From the NCBI RefSeq assembly GCF_002813425.1, contig NZ_PHUL01000001.1:186001-250000 (forward strand): 64,000 nucleotides of DNA, read 5' to 3'. Shown here piece after piece: positions 35,310-44,748 of this stretch (positions within the stretch are counted from its first letter, which is position 1; the number at the start of each line of letters is the position of its first letter). This DNA is from Cellulophaga sp. RHA19 (GTDB lineage: Bacteria > Bacteroidota > Bacteroidia > Flavobacteriales > Flavobacteriaceae). The position numbers were made by a program, and so were the translations under genes. The notes below the pieces were generated by a model. The model saw nothing but the letters and a program-made list of their open reading frames with translations, made no database searches and had not been told where the DNA came from.

Positions 35310-36191
35310 TTAATTACGTTTATCTTCTCCCCACAAAAGTTTATTGCGTAAAGTTTTTAGAAAACTTTCAGAAGTATATTCAATCATTTTAACTGTAAAA
35401 TCGGCTTTTTTAACCGTTATTTCTGTGCCATTTTCCAAAGTAACAATTCTGGAATCTAAAGAAAGTAAATGATTTTTTTCTCTACCCGAAACTTTTAATT
35501 TAACCACTGTATTATCGGAGATAACTAAAGGTCTCGCATTTAAATTATGTGGTGCAATTGGTGTTATAACCAAAGATTTTGCCGTAGGTGTAATTACCGG
35601 CCCACCGCAACTTAAAGAGTACCCTGTAGAACCTGTTGGTGTAGAAACTATGAGTCCGTCTGCCCAATAAGAGTTTAAATACTCATCATTTAAAAAAGTA
35701 TCTACTGTAATCATAGACGTAGTATCTTTTCTACTTACAGTAACTTCATTTAAAGCAAAGTTTATAGCCCCAAATTCTGGTATATCTACATTTGAGCTTA
35801 CTGCTACCAAGCTTCTATCTACAACAGTGTAATCTTTTGCAACAAACTCTTGCACTACCTTTTTAACGTCTTCTTTTTTAAAAGTTGACAAAAACCCAAG
35901 ACGACCTGTATTTACACCTACAATTGGTATTCCTAAATCTTTAACAAAAGTTATAGCGCGTAATATTGTACCATCACCACCAAAACTTACAAACATATCA
36001 AAAGTAGCATCTAAACCGCTATCTTCTGTAAAAATTGAAAAAGGCTCAATTTTTTTTGACGTTGTAATAAAATTATAAAAATCTTCTTCAAAACTAATTG
36101 CTGCATTATGTAGTTTTAACTCACTTAAAAGTTCTAGTACATAGTCTACAGTATCGTCGTTATAAGTTTGTCCGTAAATGGCAACTTTCAT
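35310..36191 (-). CDS. nadK: NAD kinase
   Basis: Phosphorylates NAD to NADP. 293 residues, with the GGDGT motif at 71-75, the NE-containing FALNEVTVSRKDTTSMI and the glycine-rich STPTGSTGYSLSCGGP segments of the family. Preceded by the CBS-domain gene with four bases between; both are transcribed together, an arrangement common in this family of bacteria. Confidence 0.97.
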   Translation of the reverse strand: MKVAIYGQTYNDDTVDYVLELLSELKLHNAAISFEEDFYNFITTSKKIEPFSIFTEDSGLDATFDMFVSFGGDGTILRAITFVKDLGIPIVGVNTGRLGFLSTFKKEDVKKVVQEFVAKDYTVVDRSLVAVSSNVDIPEFGAINFALNEVTVSRKDTTSMITVDTFLNDEYLNSYWADGLIVSTPTGSTGYSLSCGGPVITPTAKSLVITPIAPHNLNARPLVISDNTVVKLKVSGREKNHLLSLDSRIVTLENGTEITVKKADFTVKMIEYTSESFLKTLRNKLLWGEDKRN

Positions 36192-36195
36192 ACAG

Positions 36196-36852
36196 TTATA
36201 CGTTTAAGTATTTATCTAAATAATTAGAGCGCTCTTTTAAATCTTCAAGAAAAAGATCATCATCATTACCATATAAAATACTGTAATTATAACGCCTAAA
36301 AGACTGTGTAATTTCATTTAAATTTGCAGAAGTTATTTTTAATGTAACCTGCGCTACATCATTCTCTATTTCTGTAATAAAAGCCCCGTATAACTTAGCA
36401 TTATTACTTTCTACAATTTGTGCTATTTCACTAAAAGAATAATCAGATATTCCTTTTGCAACAACTAAAATACCTCCTGGCTCTGTAAAAAACGGTGTAC
36501 CTATAAATAAAGCCACAATATCTGTTAAGTCATAATAACCAACAAAAGCTTCATCTTTATCTAACACAGGTAAAATATTAGCGTCATTTTTAGAAAAGAC
36601 CTCCAAAACATCCAACCATGAGGTATCAGAGTCAACACAAAAAGTTTCTAGATTGTATTTATAATCTTCAATTTTTTTCCCTTTTTCAAAAGTTTTAAAA
36701 TCGTTTTCAGCAATCATCCCTACTAACTTGCTTTTATCTACAACAGCAACATGTGAAAAAGTAGTTGTTTTAAAAAAACGAATTACCTCTTCCATACTGT
36801 CGTTTATAGAAAACGTAGGAATTGTTGATAATATATTAGACTGTATCTGCAT
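36196..36852 (-). CDS. CBS-domain protein upstream of nadK
   Basis: 218 residues. Two CBS motifs fill about residues 1-125 (MEEVIRFFKTTTFSHVAVVDKSKLVGMI and VLEVFSKNDANILPVLDKDEAFVGYY); the remaining 90 residues form an ACT-like region (GILVVAKGISDYSFSEIAQIVESNNAKLYGAFI, DVAQVTLKI). CBS pairs bind adenine nucleotides, so with NAD kinase as a direct partner in the operon it may sense adenylate or NAD(P) state; this is inference. No transporter or enzyme domain is attached. Divergent from pdxJ. Confidence 0.87.
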   Translation of the reverse strand: MQIQSNILSTIPTFSINDSMEEVIRFFKTTTFSHVAVVDKSKLVGMIAENDFKTFEKGKKIEDYKYNLETFCVDSDTSWLDVLEVFSKNDANILPVLDKDEAFVGYYDLTDIVALFIGTPFFTEPGGILVVAKGISDYSFSEIAQIVESNNAKLYGAFITEIENDVAQVTLKITSANLNEITQSFRRYNYSILYGNDDDLFLEDLKERSNYLDKYLNV

Positions 36853-36969
36853 AGCTTAAATATTACTGCAAATTAATAATAATTTTTTCGACCAAGGTCA
36901 TAAACACCAAGGCTTTTAATAAAAATAAAAAACCTTTACTAACTAACAACAAAAGCTATGCCTTATTTG

Positions 36970-36977
36970 TATTTTTG
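36970..36977 (+). promoter_or_regulatory. -7 element of the pdxJ promoter
   Basis: TATTTTTG, exact TA-N2-TTTG match, 21 bases before the pdxJ start codon. Confidence 0.55.
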
Positions 36978-36998
36978 CAATAGCAAAAGAAAATTAAA

Positions 36999-37712
36999 AT
37001 GACAAAATTAAGTGTTAACGTTAATAAAATTGCCACACTAAGAAACTCTAGAGGCGGCGATGTACCTAATTTATGTAAAGTTGCAACAGATATAGAGTCT
37101 TTTGGCGCAGAAGGTATAACTATTCACCCAAGGCCAGATGAACGACATATTAGATACCAAGATGCGCGAGATTTAAAAAAAATTGTAACTACAGAATACA
37201 ATATAGAAGGTAACCCTATTAAAAAATTTATAGACTTAGTTTTAGAAACACAACCTACACAGGTTACCTTAGTACCAGATGCTATAGATGCCATTACATC
37301 TAATGCTGGCTGGGACACCATAAAAAACAAAGATTTTTTAAAAGAGGTTATTACCACATTTAAAGCTAACAGCATTAGAACTTCTATTTTTGTTAATGCC
37401 GATTTAAAAATGATTGAAGGAGCTGCAGAAACAGGAACAGACCGCATAGAGTTATACACAGAAAGTTTTGCTGATGCATACGCAAAAGGAGACAAAAATG
37501 GCGTACAGCCTTTTACTGATGCTGCAATTTTGGCACATAAATTAGGCTTAGGCATAAATGCAGGCCACGACCTTAGCTTAGATAACATTGCTTATTTTAA
37601 AGAGAAAGTTCCTAACCTATTAGAAGTATCTATTGGGCACGCTTTAATTAGCGAATCTCTTTACTTAGGCTTAGAAAATGTTGTAAATATGTACTTAAAC
37701 AAATTAAAATAA
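36999..37712 (+). CDS. pdxJ: Pyridoxine 5'-phosphate synthase
   Basis: Condenses 1-deoxyxylulose 5-phosphate with 3-amino-2-oxopropyl phosphate to pyridoxine phosphate. 237 residues, TIM barrel; conserved start [34 protein letters not shown], and [25 protein letters not shown]. Supplies the PLP used by the trans-sulfuration enzymes elsewhere in the window. Its stop codon overlaps the next start by one base (TAATG). Confidence 0.97.
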   Translation: MTKLSVNVNKIATLRNSRGGDVPNLCKVATDIESFGAEGITIHPRPDERHIRYQDARDLKKIVTTEYNIEGNPIKKFIDLVLETQPTQVTLVPDAIDAITSNAGWDTIKNKDFLKEVITTFKANSIRTSIFVNADLKMIEGAAETGTDRIELYTESFADAYAKGDKNGVQPFTDAAILAHKLGLGINAGHDLSLDNIAYFKEKVPNLLEVSIGHALISESLYLGLENVVNMYLNKLK

Positions 37713-38482
37713 TGCCACAGTTACATTCTAAAATACTTGGAGAAGGACAACCTTTGTTAATTTTACACGGATTTTTAGGAATGTCTGACAATTGGAAAAC
37801 CCTAGGCAATAAATACGCAGAAGAAGGTCTACAAGTACACTTAATAGATCAGCGCAATCACGGCAAAAGTTTTCATTCTACCGAGTTTAATTATGACATT
37901 CTTGCCAATGACATTGAAGAATATATTAATGAGCACAATTTAAAAGACTGTATAGTTTTAGGACACTCTATGGGGGGTAAAACCGCAATGCAATTAGCTT
38001 GCAGTTACCCAGACTTGGTTAGTAAACTATTAATTGCAGACATTGCTCCTAAATTTTACCCACCACACCACCATGAAATAATTAATGGTTTAAAAGCATT
38101 AGACCTTAATATAATTAACTCCAGAACACAAGCTAGCGAAGAGTTAGCCAAACACATTTCTAACGCAGGTGTGCGTCAGTTTTTACTAAAAAACCTGTAC
38201 TGGGTAGAAAAAGGGAAACTTGGATTTAGATTTAATTTAGACGTTTTAGCAGAACGTATGGAGCAAATTGGAGAAAACATAGATGCATCTGCTACATACA
38301 ACAGACCAACCTTATTTTTAAGAGGAGACAAGTCTGAATATATTTCACCTATGGATACAGATATTATAAAAACTCATTTTCCTAACGCAGACATACAAAC
38401 CATAACAAACGCAGGTCACTGGTTACACGCAGAAAACCCTAAGGAATTCTTAGAAAAATCGCTTATCTTTATAAAAAGTTAA
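37712..38482 (+). CDS. Alpha/beta hydrolase (YbfF-like)
   Basis: 256-residue alpha/beta fold hydrolase. Oxyanion region ILHGFLGMSDNWKTLG, nucleophile serine in LGHSMGGKTAMQLA (about residue 92), catalytic acid near RGDKSEYI, and histidine in ITNAGHWLHAENP. Resembles short-chain acyl esterases of the YbfF type; natural substrate unknown. Translationally coupled to pdxJ by a one-base stop/start overlap, so a link to vitamin B6 or to membrane lipids is possible but not shown. Confidence 0.87.
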   Translation: MPQLHSKILGEGQPLLILHGFLGMSDNWKTLGNKYAEEGLQVHLIDQRNHGKSFHSTEFNYDILANDIEEYINEHNLKDCIVLGHSMGGKTAMQLACSYPDLVSKLLIADIAPKFYPPHHHEIINGLKALDLNIINSRTQASEELAKHISNAGVRQFLLKNLYWVEKGKLGFRFNLDVLAERMEQIGENIDASATYNRPTLFLRGDKSEYISPMDTDIIKTHFPNADIQTITNAGHWLHAENPKEFLEKSLIFIKS

Positions 38483-38501
38483 CCCATTAAATACACTAGC
38501 T

Positions 38502-38852
38502 ATGAAAACCATTCTACGTATATTATTAAGTGCCATTGCCGTTGTTGTATTATCTAAAGTTTTGCCCGGTATTGGCGTAGACTGCTATACTACCGCAATT
38601 ATTGTTGCAGTTGTATTAAGTTTATTAAACTTTTTTATTAAGCCATTACTTGTGATACTTACATTACCAGTAACCATTGTAACTCTAGGGCTATTTTTAC
38701 TTGTAATAAACGCATGCATTATAAAATTAGCAGGCTATTTTGTTTCAGGATTTACTGTAGATAGTTGGCTGTGGGCCATAGTATTTAGCTTATTATTATC
38801 GCTATTACAATCTATATTATTTTCTGTCTTAAAAACCGATAAGGAAAAATAA
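38502..38852 (+). CDS. Phage-holin-family (YvlD-like) small membrane protein
   Basis: 116 residues with four predicted membrane helices (about 4-20, 27-47, 52-80, 88-110) and the family pattern LLNFFIKPLLVILTLPVTIVTLGLF. The name comes from a Pfam family (phage holin 4-2 superfamily) but chromosomal members of this type are ordinary inner-membrane proteins, not lysis proteins. Lies 19 bases after the hydrolase gene; function unknown. Confidence 0.85.
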   Translation: MKTILRILLSAIAVVVLSKVLPGIGVDCYTTAIIVAVVLSLLNFFIKPLLVILTLPVTIVTLGLFLLVINACIIKLAGYFVSGFTVDSWLWAIVFSLLLSLLQSILFSVLKTDKEK

Positions 38853-38884
38853 CATACCCTTTTGTATTACAACAATTTAAAAAC

Positions 38885-38915
38885 TTGTAGACCTAATTAA
38901 AATGTACTATTTTTG
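38885..38915 (+). promoter_or_regulatory. Promoter of tig
   Basis: TTG (38885-38887), 20-base spacer, TATTTTTG (38908-38915): both -33 and -7 elements fit the Bacteroidota consensus. Start codon 36 bases later. Confidence 0.65.
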
Positions 38916-38950
38916 CAGCCCATTTTATTTAAGTAAAATCAGATTCAAAA

Positions 38951-40279
38951 ATGAATATTACAAAAGAGCAGATTGATGCATTGAATGCAGTTGTAAAAGT
39001 TGCTATCACTAAAGAGGATTACCAAGATAAGGTAAAAGCAATTCTTGATGATTATAGAAAGCAAGCAAACATACCAGGTTTTAGAAAAGGACATGTACCA
39101 ATGGGCCTTATTAAAAAACAATACGGTAAGGCTGTTTTAGTAGACGAAGTAAATAAACTTATACAAGACAACCTAAATAAATACTTAACTGAAGAAAAGT
39201 TAGATGTTCTTGGTAACCCTTTACCAAAACAACAAGACGACTTTAACTGGGATGCAGAAAATTTAGATTTTGAATTTGAACTAGGTTTAGCTCCAGAATT
39301 TGAAGCTCCAATTAAGACAAAAAAAGCAATTACACAGTACAAGATAGTTGCAGATAAAAAAATGATAGACGAGCAAGTAGAACGTATTGGTAAACAATAC
39401 GGTAAACTTATCTCTAAAACTGAAGTATCTAAAAAAGACGAAGTAACTGGTACTTTTGCTAACGAAAAAGAAGAAATAAGCAACAAAACTACTATAGAGC
39501 TAAGCAACATTAAAGCTAAAAAAGCTACTGATGCTTTAGTTGGTAAAAAAGTTGGCGATGTTGTTACATTAAAAACAAAAGGTCTTTTTAAAGAAGATTA
39601 CCAATTATCTAGTGCATTAGGTTTAGCAGCAGATAAATCTGCAGATTTAAACACAGAAGTTACTTTTACTATTGAAGAAATTAACGAGCGTGAGCCTGCA
39701 GAAATGAACCAAGAGTTGTTTGACAAGTTATTTGGTGAAGAAAAAATTTCTTCTGAAAAAGAACTTAGAGACAAAATAAAAGAAGATACAGAAAAACAAT
39801 TTGAGCAGCAATCTGATCAAAAATTGTTAAATGATATTACTGAAAACTTTATTGAAAACGTAAAGTTTGATTTACCTACTGAATTCTTAAAAAAATGGAT
39901 TCAAATGACAGGTGAAAAGCCATTGACAGAAGAGGAAGCAACAGCTGAATTTGAAAAATCTGAAAAAGGTTTACGTTACCAATTAATTGAAGGTAAAATA
40001 ATTCAAGAAAACAAGCTTCAAGTAGAATTTGATGAGTTAAAGGAATTTGCTAAAGGTTTCATTAAATCTCAAATGGCACAGTACGGACAATTAAATCCTG
40101 CTGAAGAAGAATTAGACAATATTGCAGGTAGAATTATGTCTAACCAAGATGAAGTTAAAAGATTGTCTGAGCAGTTAATGAGTCAAAAACTATTAACACT
40201 TTACAAAGAAAAAGCAAACCTTAAAACTAAGGAGCTTTCTTATGACGATTTCGTTAAAGAAGTTTACGGAAAAGAGTAA
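38951..40279 (+). CDS. tig: Trigger factor
   Basis: Ribosome-bound chaperone with peptidyl-prolyl isomerase domain. 442 residues. Ribosome-binding domain about 1-130 with the signature as GFRKGHVPMGLIKKQYG (E. coli GFRxGKVP); FKBP-like domain about 145-245 (AKKATDALVGKKVGDVVTLK); C-terminal helical chaperone arms about 250-440. The FKBP domain has lost some aromatic active-site residues, as often in Bacteroidota. Followed by a strong terminator, so it is separated from clpP even though the order tig-clpP-clpX is the classic one. Confidence 0.95.
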   Translation: MNITKEQIDALNAVVKVAITKEDYQDKVKAILDDYRKQANIPGFRKGHVPMGLIKKQYGKAVLVDEVNKLIQDNLNKYLTEEKLDVLGNPLPKQQDDFNWDAENLDFEFELGLAPEFEAPIKTKKAITQYKIVADKKMIDEQVERIGKQYGKLISKTEVSKKDEVTGTFANEKEEISNKTTIELSNIKAKKATDALVGKKVGDVVTLKTKGLFKEDYQLSSALGLAADKSADLNTEVTFTIEEINEREPAEMNQELFDKLFGEEKISSEKELRDKIKEDTEKQFEQQSDQKLLNDITENFIENVKFDLPTEFLKKWIQMTGEKPLTEEEATAEFEKSEKGLRYQLIEGKIIQENKLQVEFDELKEFAKGFIKSQMAQYGQLNPAEEELDNIAGRIMSNQDEVKRLSEQLMSQKLLTLYKEKANLKTKELSYDDFVKEVYGKE

Positions 40280-40424
40280 ATTTTATCTTATGCATTGTTA
40301 AAAAAAAGCTACTGCATATATGGTAAAACAAAAAATTCCGTTAAATTTAGTATCAAACTATAGTATAAAGCTTCAAAAGCAAATTAGACTATAGGTCGTC
40401 ACTAAAAAAAATAAGTATATTTAC

Positions 40425-40459
40425 GGTGCCGAAAGTATAAATTTTCGGCACCTTTTTTT
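40425..40459 (+). terminator. Strong intrinsic terminator between tig and clpP
   Basis: GGTGCCGAAA-gtataaa-TTTTCGGCACC followed by TTTTTTT; 10 base pairs with six G-C, one of the strongest hairpins in the window. It lies close to clpP (24 bases from its start), so it could also act as a leader attenuator of clpP. Confidence 0.88.
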
Positions 40460-40482
40460 ATTTAAAATACCAAATACTACAT

Positions 40483-41163
40483 ATGGACTACGGAAAAGAA
40501 TTTAAGAACTACGCCATAAAGGACCAAGGGATAAACAGCATGTACTATGATAAAATCTTAAGTACAATGTACCCAAGCAATATGACGCCTAACATTATTG
40601 AAGAAAGACAACTAAATGCTATTGCAATGGATGTTTTCTCTAGATTAATGATGGACAGAATTATATTTTTAGGAACAGGTATTAATGACCAAGTTGCTAA
40701 TATAGTACAAGCACAATTATTGTTTTTAGAAAGTGCAGATGCATCTAAAGACATTCAAATATATATTAACTCTCCAGGAGGTAGTGTTTATGCTGGTTTA
40801 GGCATCTATGACACTATGCAGTTTATTAAACCAGACGTTGCTACAATATGTACTGGTATGGCAGCATCTATGGGTGCAGTTTTACTTTGCGCAGGTGAAA
40901 AAGGAAAACGTAGTGGTTTAACACACTCTCGTGTTATGATTCACCAACCATTAGGTGGCGCACAAGGGCAAGCTAGTGACATAGAAATTACAGCAAGAGA
41001 GATATTAAAACTTAAAGATGAGTTGTATAACATTATTGCAACACACTCTGGCCAACCTTTTGACAAAGTTAGCGATGACAGTGACAGAGATTACTGGATG
41101 AAAGCTGACGAAGCAAAAGCCTATGGTATGATAGACGAAATATTAGTAAGGGACAAGAAATAA
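40483..41163 (+). CDS. clpP: ATP-dependent Clp protease proteolytic subunit
   Basis: Serine protease chamber subunit. 226 residues; catalytic S129 (GMAASMGA) and H154 (VMIHQPLGG) are in place, with the Asp in the [10 protein letters not shown] region. The first 30 residues are an extension compared with mature E. coli ClpP and probably a propeptide. Works with ClpX encoded 45 bases downstream. Confidence 0.98.
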   Translation: MDYGKEFKNYAIKDQGINSMYYDKILSTMYPSNMTPNIIEERQLNAIAMDVFSRLMMDRIIFLGTGINDQVANIVQAQLLFLESADASKDIQIYINSPGGSVYAGLGIYDTMQFIKPDVATICTGMAASMGAVLLCAGEKGKRSGLTHSRVMIHQPLGGAQGQASDIEITAREILKLKDELYNIIATHSGQPFDKVSDDSDRDYWMKADEAKAYGMIDEILVRDKK

Positions 41164-41208
41164 AACCGACTAATAAACACCTTACTCCCAAAGAGAAGAA
41201 GTAGACTT

Positions 41209-42444
41209 ATGGCAAAGGAAAATTTAGAATGTTCTTTTTGTAAAAGAACCAAAGCAGAAACCAATATATTAATTGCCGGCGAAGGCGCACATATTTGTGA
41301 CCGTTGTATAGAGCAAGCATATGGTATTGTTATAGAAGACACTAAACAGTCTAAAACGGACAGTTTATCTGCAGAACTGGTTCTAAAAAAACCTATGGAT
41401 ATAAAAGAGTTTTTAGACACTTTTATTATAGGACAAGAACGCACCAAAAAAGTAATGTCTGTTGCAGTATACAACCACTACAAAAGACTATTACAGCCCT
41501 CTAGTGCAGATGACGATGTAGAAATACAAAAAAGTAACATTGTAATGGCTGGGCAAACTGGTACCGGAAAAACATTAATGGCTAAAACAATTGCCAAAAT
41601 GTTAAACGTACCTTTAGCAATTGTAGACGCTACTGTATTAACAGAAGCAGGCTATGTTGGTGAAGATGTAGAGAGTTTACTAACACGTCTTTTGCAAGCT
41701 GCTGACTATAATTTAGAAAAAGCAGAACGCGGCATTGTTTTTATAGATGAGATTGATAAAATTGCTCGCAAGAGCGATAACCCTTCTATTACAAGAGACG
41801 TTTCTGGAGAAGGAGTACAACAAGGTCTATTAAAATTATTAGAAGGTACGGTTGTTAACGTTCCGCCAAAAGGAGGACGTAAGCACCCAGATCAGAAATT
41901 TATTGAAGTAAACACAGAAAATATCTTATTTATTGCTGGTGGTGCTTTTGATGGTATTGAGCGTATTATAACTAAGCGTTTAAATATGCAAGCAGTTGGT
42001 TACAGTGCATCTAAACTAGATGAAAACGTAGACAACTCTAACATACTACAATACATTATTCCAAAAGATTTAAAAGAGTTTGGTTTAATACCAGAAATTA
42101 TTGGTCGTTTACCTGTACTAACACATATGAATCCGTTAGACAAGAAAACACTACGAGCAATACTTACTGAACCTAAAAATGCTATCATAAAGCAATATGA
42201 GAAGCTTTTTGCTATGGATAACATTAAGTTTTCTATAACAGATGAAGCTTTAGATTATATTGTATCTAAAGCAATAGAGTACAAATTAGGAGCAAGAGGT
42301 TTACGCTCTTTATGTGAAGCTATTTTTACAGATGCTATGTTTGAGCTACCCAGTAGCGAAGACAAAGAATTTAAAGTAACACAAGAGTATGCAGAGAACA
42401 AACTATCTTACGAGACAGTTAAAAAATTAAAAGCCGTTTCATAA
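41209..42444 (+). CDS. clpX: Clp protease ATP-binding unfoldase subunit ClpX
   Basis: AAA+ unfoldase, 411 residues. N-terminal zinc finger C8-x2-C11 and C30-x2-C33; Walker [10 protein letters not shown] at 115-122; Walker [10 protein letters not shown]; the IGF-type loop is not obvious by eye (region around RIITKRLNM is sensor). Feeds substrates to ClpP encoded just upstream. The last codons are part of a terminator hairpin (AAAAGCCGTTT). Confidence 0.98.
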   Translation: MAKENLECSFCKRTKAETNILIAGEGAHICDRCIEQAYGIVIEDTKQSKTDSLSAELVLKKPMDIKEFLDTFIIGQERTKKVMSVAVYNHYKRLLQPSSADDDVEIQKSNIVMAGQTGTGKTLMAKTIAKMLNVPLAIVDATVLTEAGYVGEDVESLLTRLLQAADYNLEKAERGIVFIDEIDKIARKSDNPSITRDVSGEGVQQGLLKLLEGTVVNVPPKGGRKHPDQKFIEVNTENILFIAGGAFDGIERIITKRLNMQAVGYSASKLDENVDNSNILQYIIPKDLKEFGLIPEIIGRLPVLTHMNPLDKKTLRAILTEPKNAIIKQYEKLFAMDNIKFSITDEALDYIVSKAIEYKLGARGLRSLCEAIFTDAMFELPSSEDKEFKVTQEYAENKLSYETVKKLKAVS

Positions 42445-42458
42445 CAAAACGGCTTTTA
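42429..42458. terminator. Terminator hairpin overlapping the clpX stop
   Basis: AAAAGCCGTTT-cataaca-AAACGGCTTTT, 11 base pairs; the minus-strand copy is followed by AATTTTTTAA, so it serves best as the terminator of the convergent hydrolase gene. Confidence 0.7.
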
Positions 42459-42472
42459 CAATCTATATTAAA

Positions 42473-42505
42473 AATATCCTAAAGTTTTCTTTAGGATATT
42501 TTTTT
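42473..42505 (+). terminator. Terminator of clpX
   Basis: AATATCCTAAAG-TTTT-CTTTAGGATATT followed by TTTTTT on the plus strand. The 3' arm overlaps the last codons of the convergent hydrolase gene. Confidence 0.8.
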
Positions 42506-43081
42506 TGCTAAAACTTTAATTTTAGCTGTTTTCTTTTCTTGTTCTGGCTTAACCATTACTTTTTTTAAAAGGTCTAGACAAACTTTTTGTATCACCTGAG
42601 AGTCAGAATACATTTCATGACCAAAGTTTTCTACAACCTCTAATTCCACACCAATAGTCTCAGACCATTTTGTAGAAGGTCTATACAAGTCTTTACTACC
42701 AAAAAGCATCTTTACATCTCCATCTACACGCTCTACCTCTTTACGCACTCTAGTTGCAGACACCGCATATAAAGATTTCATAGGCAAACCTTTTAAGTTT
42801 GCTTTCCAAGCAATAGACCCACCCATACTAAAAGCTAAGTAATGAGCTGGTTTTGTTTCTTTTTTTAATAAATGAGATACCGCTGTATCTACACCACCTT
42901 CTACAAAGGCAGTATGAATATTTTTTTCGGTTTGCTTTAGCAAATCTACATTTGCCAATTGCTGAATATCATAATACTCAATCTCATAATACTGCTGTAG
43001 GTATGCCAAGTATGAGGTAATCCACATTCCCTTTTTAGGACCCCACATATCTGACAAAACAACTAGTCTTTCTGAATTCAT
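42491..43081 (-). CDS. Small alpha/beta hydrolase
   Basis: 196 residues, compact alpha/beta hydrolase. Nucleophile region YLAFSMGGSIAWKANL (serine near residue 83), acid near MLFGSKDLYRPS and histidine in VVENFGHEMYSD. N-terminal LVVLSDMWGPKKGMWI. The C-terminal 20 residues are Lys-rich (KPEQEKKTAKIKVLAKK). Substrate unknown; convergent with clpX, and upstream of nothing obvious (70 bases behind the GH3 gene on the same strand). Confidence 0.75.
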   Translation of the reverse strand: MNSERLVVLSDMWGPKKGMWITSYLAYLQQYYEIEYYDIQQLANVDLLKQTEKNIHTAFVEGGVDTAVSHLLKKETKPAHYLAFSMGGSIAWKANLKGLPMKSLYAVSATRVRKEVERVDGDVKMLFGSKDLYRPSTKWSETIGVELEVVENFGHEMYSDSQVIQKVCLDLLKKVMVKPEQEKKTAKIKVLAKKIS

Positions 43082-43150
43082 ATTTTATAGTTTTATATAC
43101 TGGTTAGGTTTATATATGCAATATGAAGCATAACTAGTAAATAAACCAAT

Positions 43151-44665
43151 TTATTTGTTCATTAGAAGCAATTCATCGATATAGTCCCTTTTATTAGACA
43201 ATCTTGGTATCTTATGTTGCCCTCCCAATTTACTTCTATCTTTTAACCAATCATAAAAAAGATTCTCCCTGGAAATGTGCACTTTAGGCATATTTAAGGT
43301 TATATTATTATAACGTTTAGCTTCATAATCTGAGTTTAAAGATTTTAAAGCATTATCTAACAACTCCGTAAAATGATTAATATCCGCAGGTTCTTTTCTA
43401 AACTCTATAATCCACTCGTGTGCTCCTTTTTCCCTACCTACCATAAAAACAGGTGCAACAGTATAATCTTTTATTTGTGCAGCAGTTTTTTTGCATACTT
43501 TTTTTAATGCCTCTTCTGCATTTTCAATAATTAACTCCTCCCCAAAAACATTTATATGGTGCTTGGTACGACCTGTAATTTTTATTCTGTACGGACTAAC
43601 TGATGTAAACCTTACTGTATCACCTATTTTATAACGCCACAAACCTGCATTAGTAGTAATTATAATAGCATAGTTTTTATGTAATTCCACATCCCAAAGT
43701 GCTATTACTTTTTGATCTTCAGCCCCATATGCATCCATCGGAATAAATTCATAAAAAATACCATAATCTAACATCAACAATAAATCATCTGCATTGTTCC
43801 TATCCTGTATAGCAAAGAACCCTTCAGATGCATTATAAATTTCATAATAGTTAAACTGTTTACGCGGCAATAAGGCTTTGTATTGATCTTTATAAGGGCT
43901 AAAACTTACACCTCCGTGAAAATAAACCTCAAGATTTTCCCAAACCTCAAACAAATGACTTTTACCTGTTTGCTCTAACATATTGTTAAGCAACACCAAC
44001 ATCCAAGATGGCACACCCGCTAAACTTGTAACATTTTCTAGTTTACTTTCGTTAATAATTGCATCTAACTTCGTTTCCCATTCGCTCATTAAAGACACTT
44101 TATTACTTGGCGTACTACTCATTTCTGCCCAAAAAGGCATATTATCAATTAGTATAGCAGATAAATCTCCAAAAAAACTACCATTATCCTCGTATAAATC
44201 TTTACTACCACCTAAACGCAAACTCTTGCCTGTAAACAATTGCGAGTTTTCATTATTATTAAGATACAAGCACAATAGATCTTTACCAGATTTAAAATGA
44301 CAATCTTCTAATGCTTCAGAACTAACAGGAATAAATTTACTTTTTGCATTAGTAGTACCACTACTTTTTGCAAACCATTTTATACTCGTAGGCCAAAAAA
44401 TGTTTTGTTCTCCCCTTCTAGTTCGCTCTACAAAAGGCTCTACTTCCTCATAAGAAACAATTGGCACACGAGCAGCAAATTCTTTGTAATTTGTGATAGA
44501 CGCAAAGTCGTACTGCCTACCAACCTCAGTATCTTTAGCAATACTAAGCAACTTAAACATTACTTCTTCCTGAACCTCAGCTGGGTATTTTAAAAAAAGT
44601 TCTATTTGGTGATACCGCTTTTTTAGCAACCAAGAAGCAATAGAATTAACAAAAGGTATTGACAT
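43151..44665 (-). CDS. GH3 auxin-responsive-promoter family protein (acyl-adenylating amidosynthetase fold)
   Basis: 504 residues covering the whole GH3 family. Recognisable segments: ATP-binding SSGTTNAKSKFIPVS (about 100-115), YNASEGFFAIQD (about 285), GLWRYKIGDTVRFTS and ITGRTKHHINVFGEELI near the C-terminal cap. Plant GH3 enzymes join amino acids to jasmonate or auxin through an acyl-adenylate; the bacterial homologues, common in Bacteroidota, have no settled substrate. Divergent from the DUF2797 gene, with 83 bases between the two starts used here. Confidence 0.9.
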   Translation of the reverse strand: MSIPFVNSIASWLLKKRYHQIELFLKYPAEVQEEVMFKLLSIAKDTEVGRQYDFASITNYKEFAARVPIVSYEEVEPFVERTRRGEQNIFWPTSIKWFAKSSGTTNAKSKFIPVSSEALEDCHFKSGKDLLCLYLNNNENSQLFTGKSLRLGGSKDLYEDNGSFFGDLSAILIDNMPFWAEMSSTPSNKVSLMSEWETKLDAIINESKLENVTSLAGVPSWMLVLLNNMLEQTGKSHLFEVWENLEVYFHGGVSFSPYKDQYKALLPRKQFNYYEIYNASEGFFAIQDRNNADDLLLMLDYGIFYEFIPMDAYGAEDQKVIALWDVELHKNYAIIITTNAGLWRYKIGDTVRFTSVSPYRIKITGRTKHHINVFGEELIIENAEEALKKVCKKTAAQIKDYTVAPVFMVGREKGAHEWIIEFRKEPADINHFTELLDNALKSLNSDYEAKRYNNITLNMPKVHISRENLFYDWLKDRSKLGGQHKIPRLSNKRDYIDELLLMNK

Positions 44666-44748
44666 TTTTAGGTATCTTTATCCTGAAAATTTTCAGTAGT
44701 TATTTTGATAAAAATAGCCCATACAACTTTAATATTCAAATACATTTT

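Noticed and set aside
38502..38852. Phage holin as a sign of a prophage
   Set aside because: Family name only; the gene is in a housekeeping run (pdxJ, hydrolase, tig) and no other phage gene is present.
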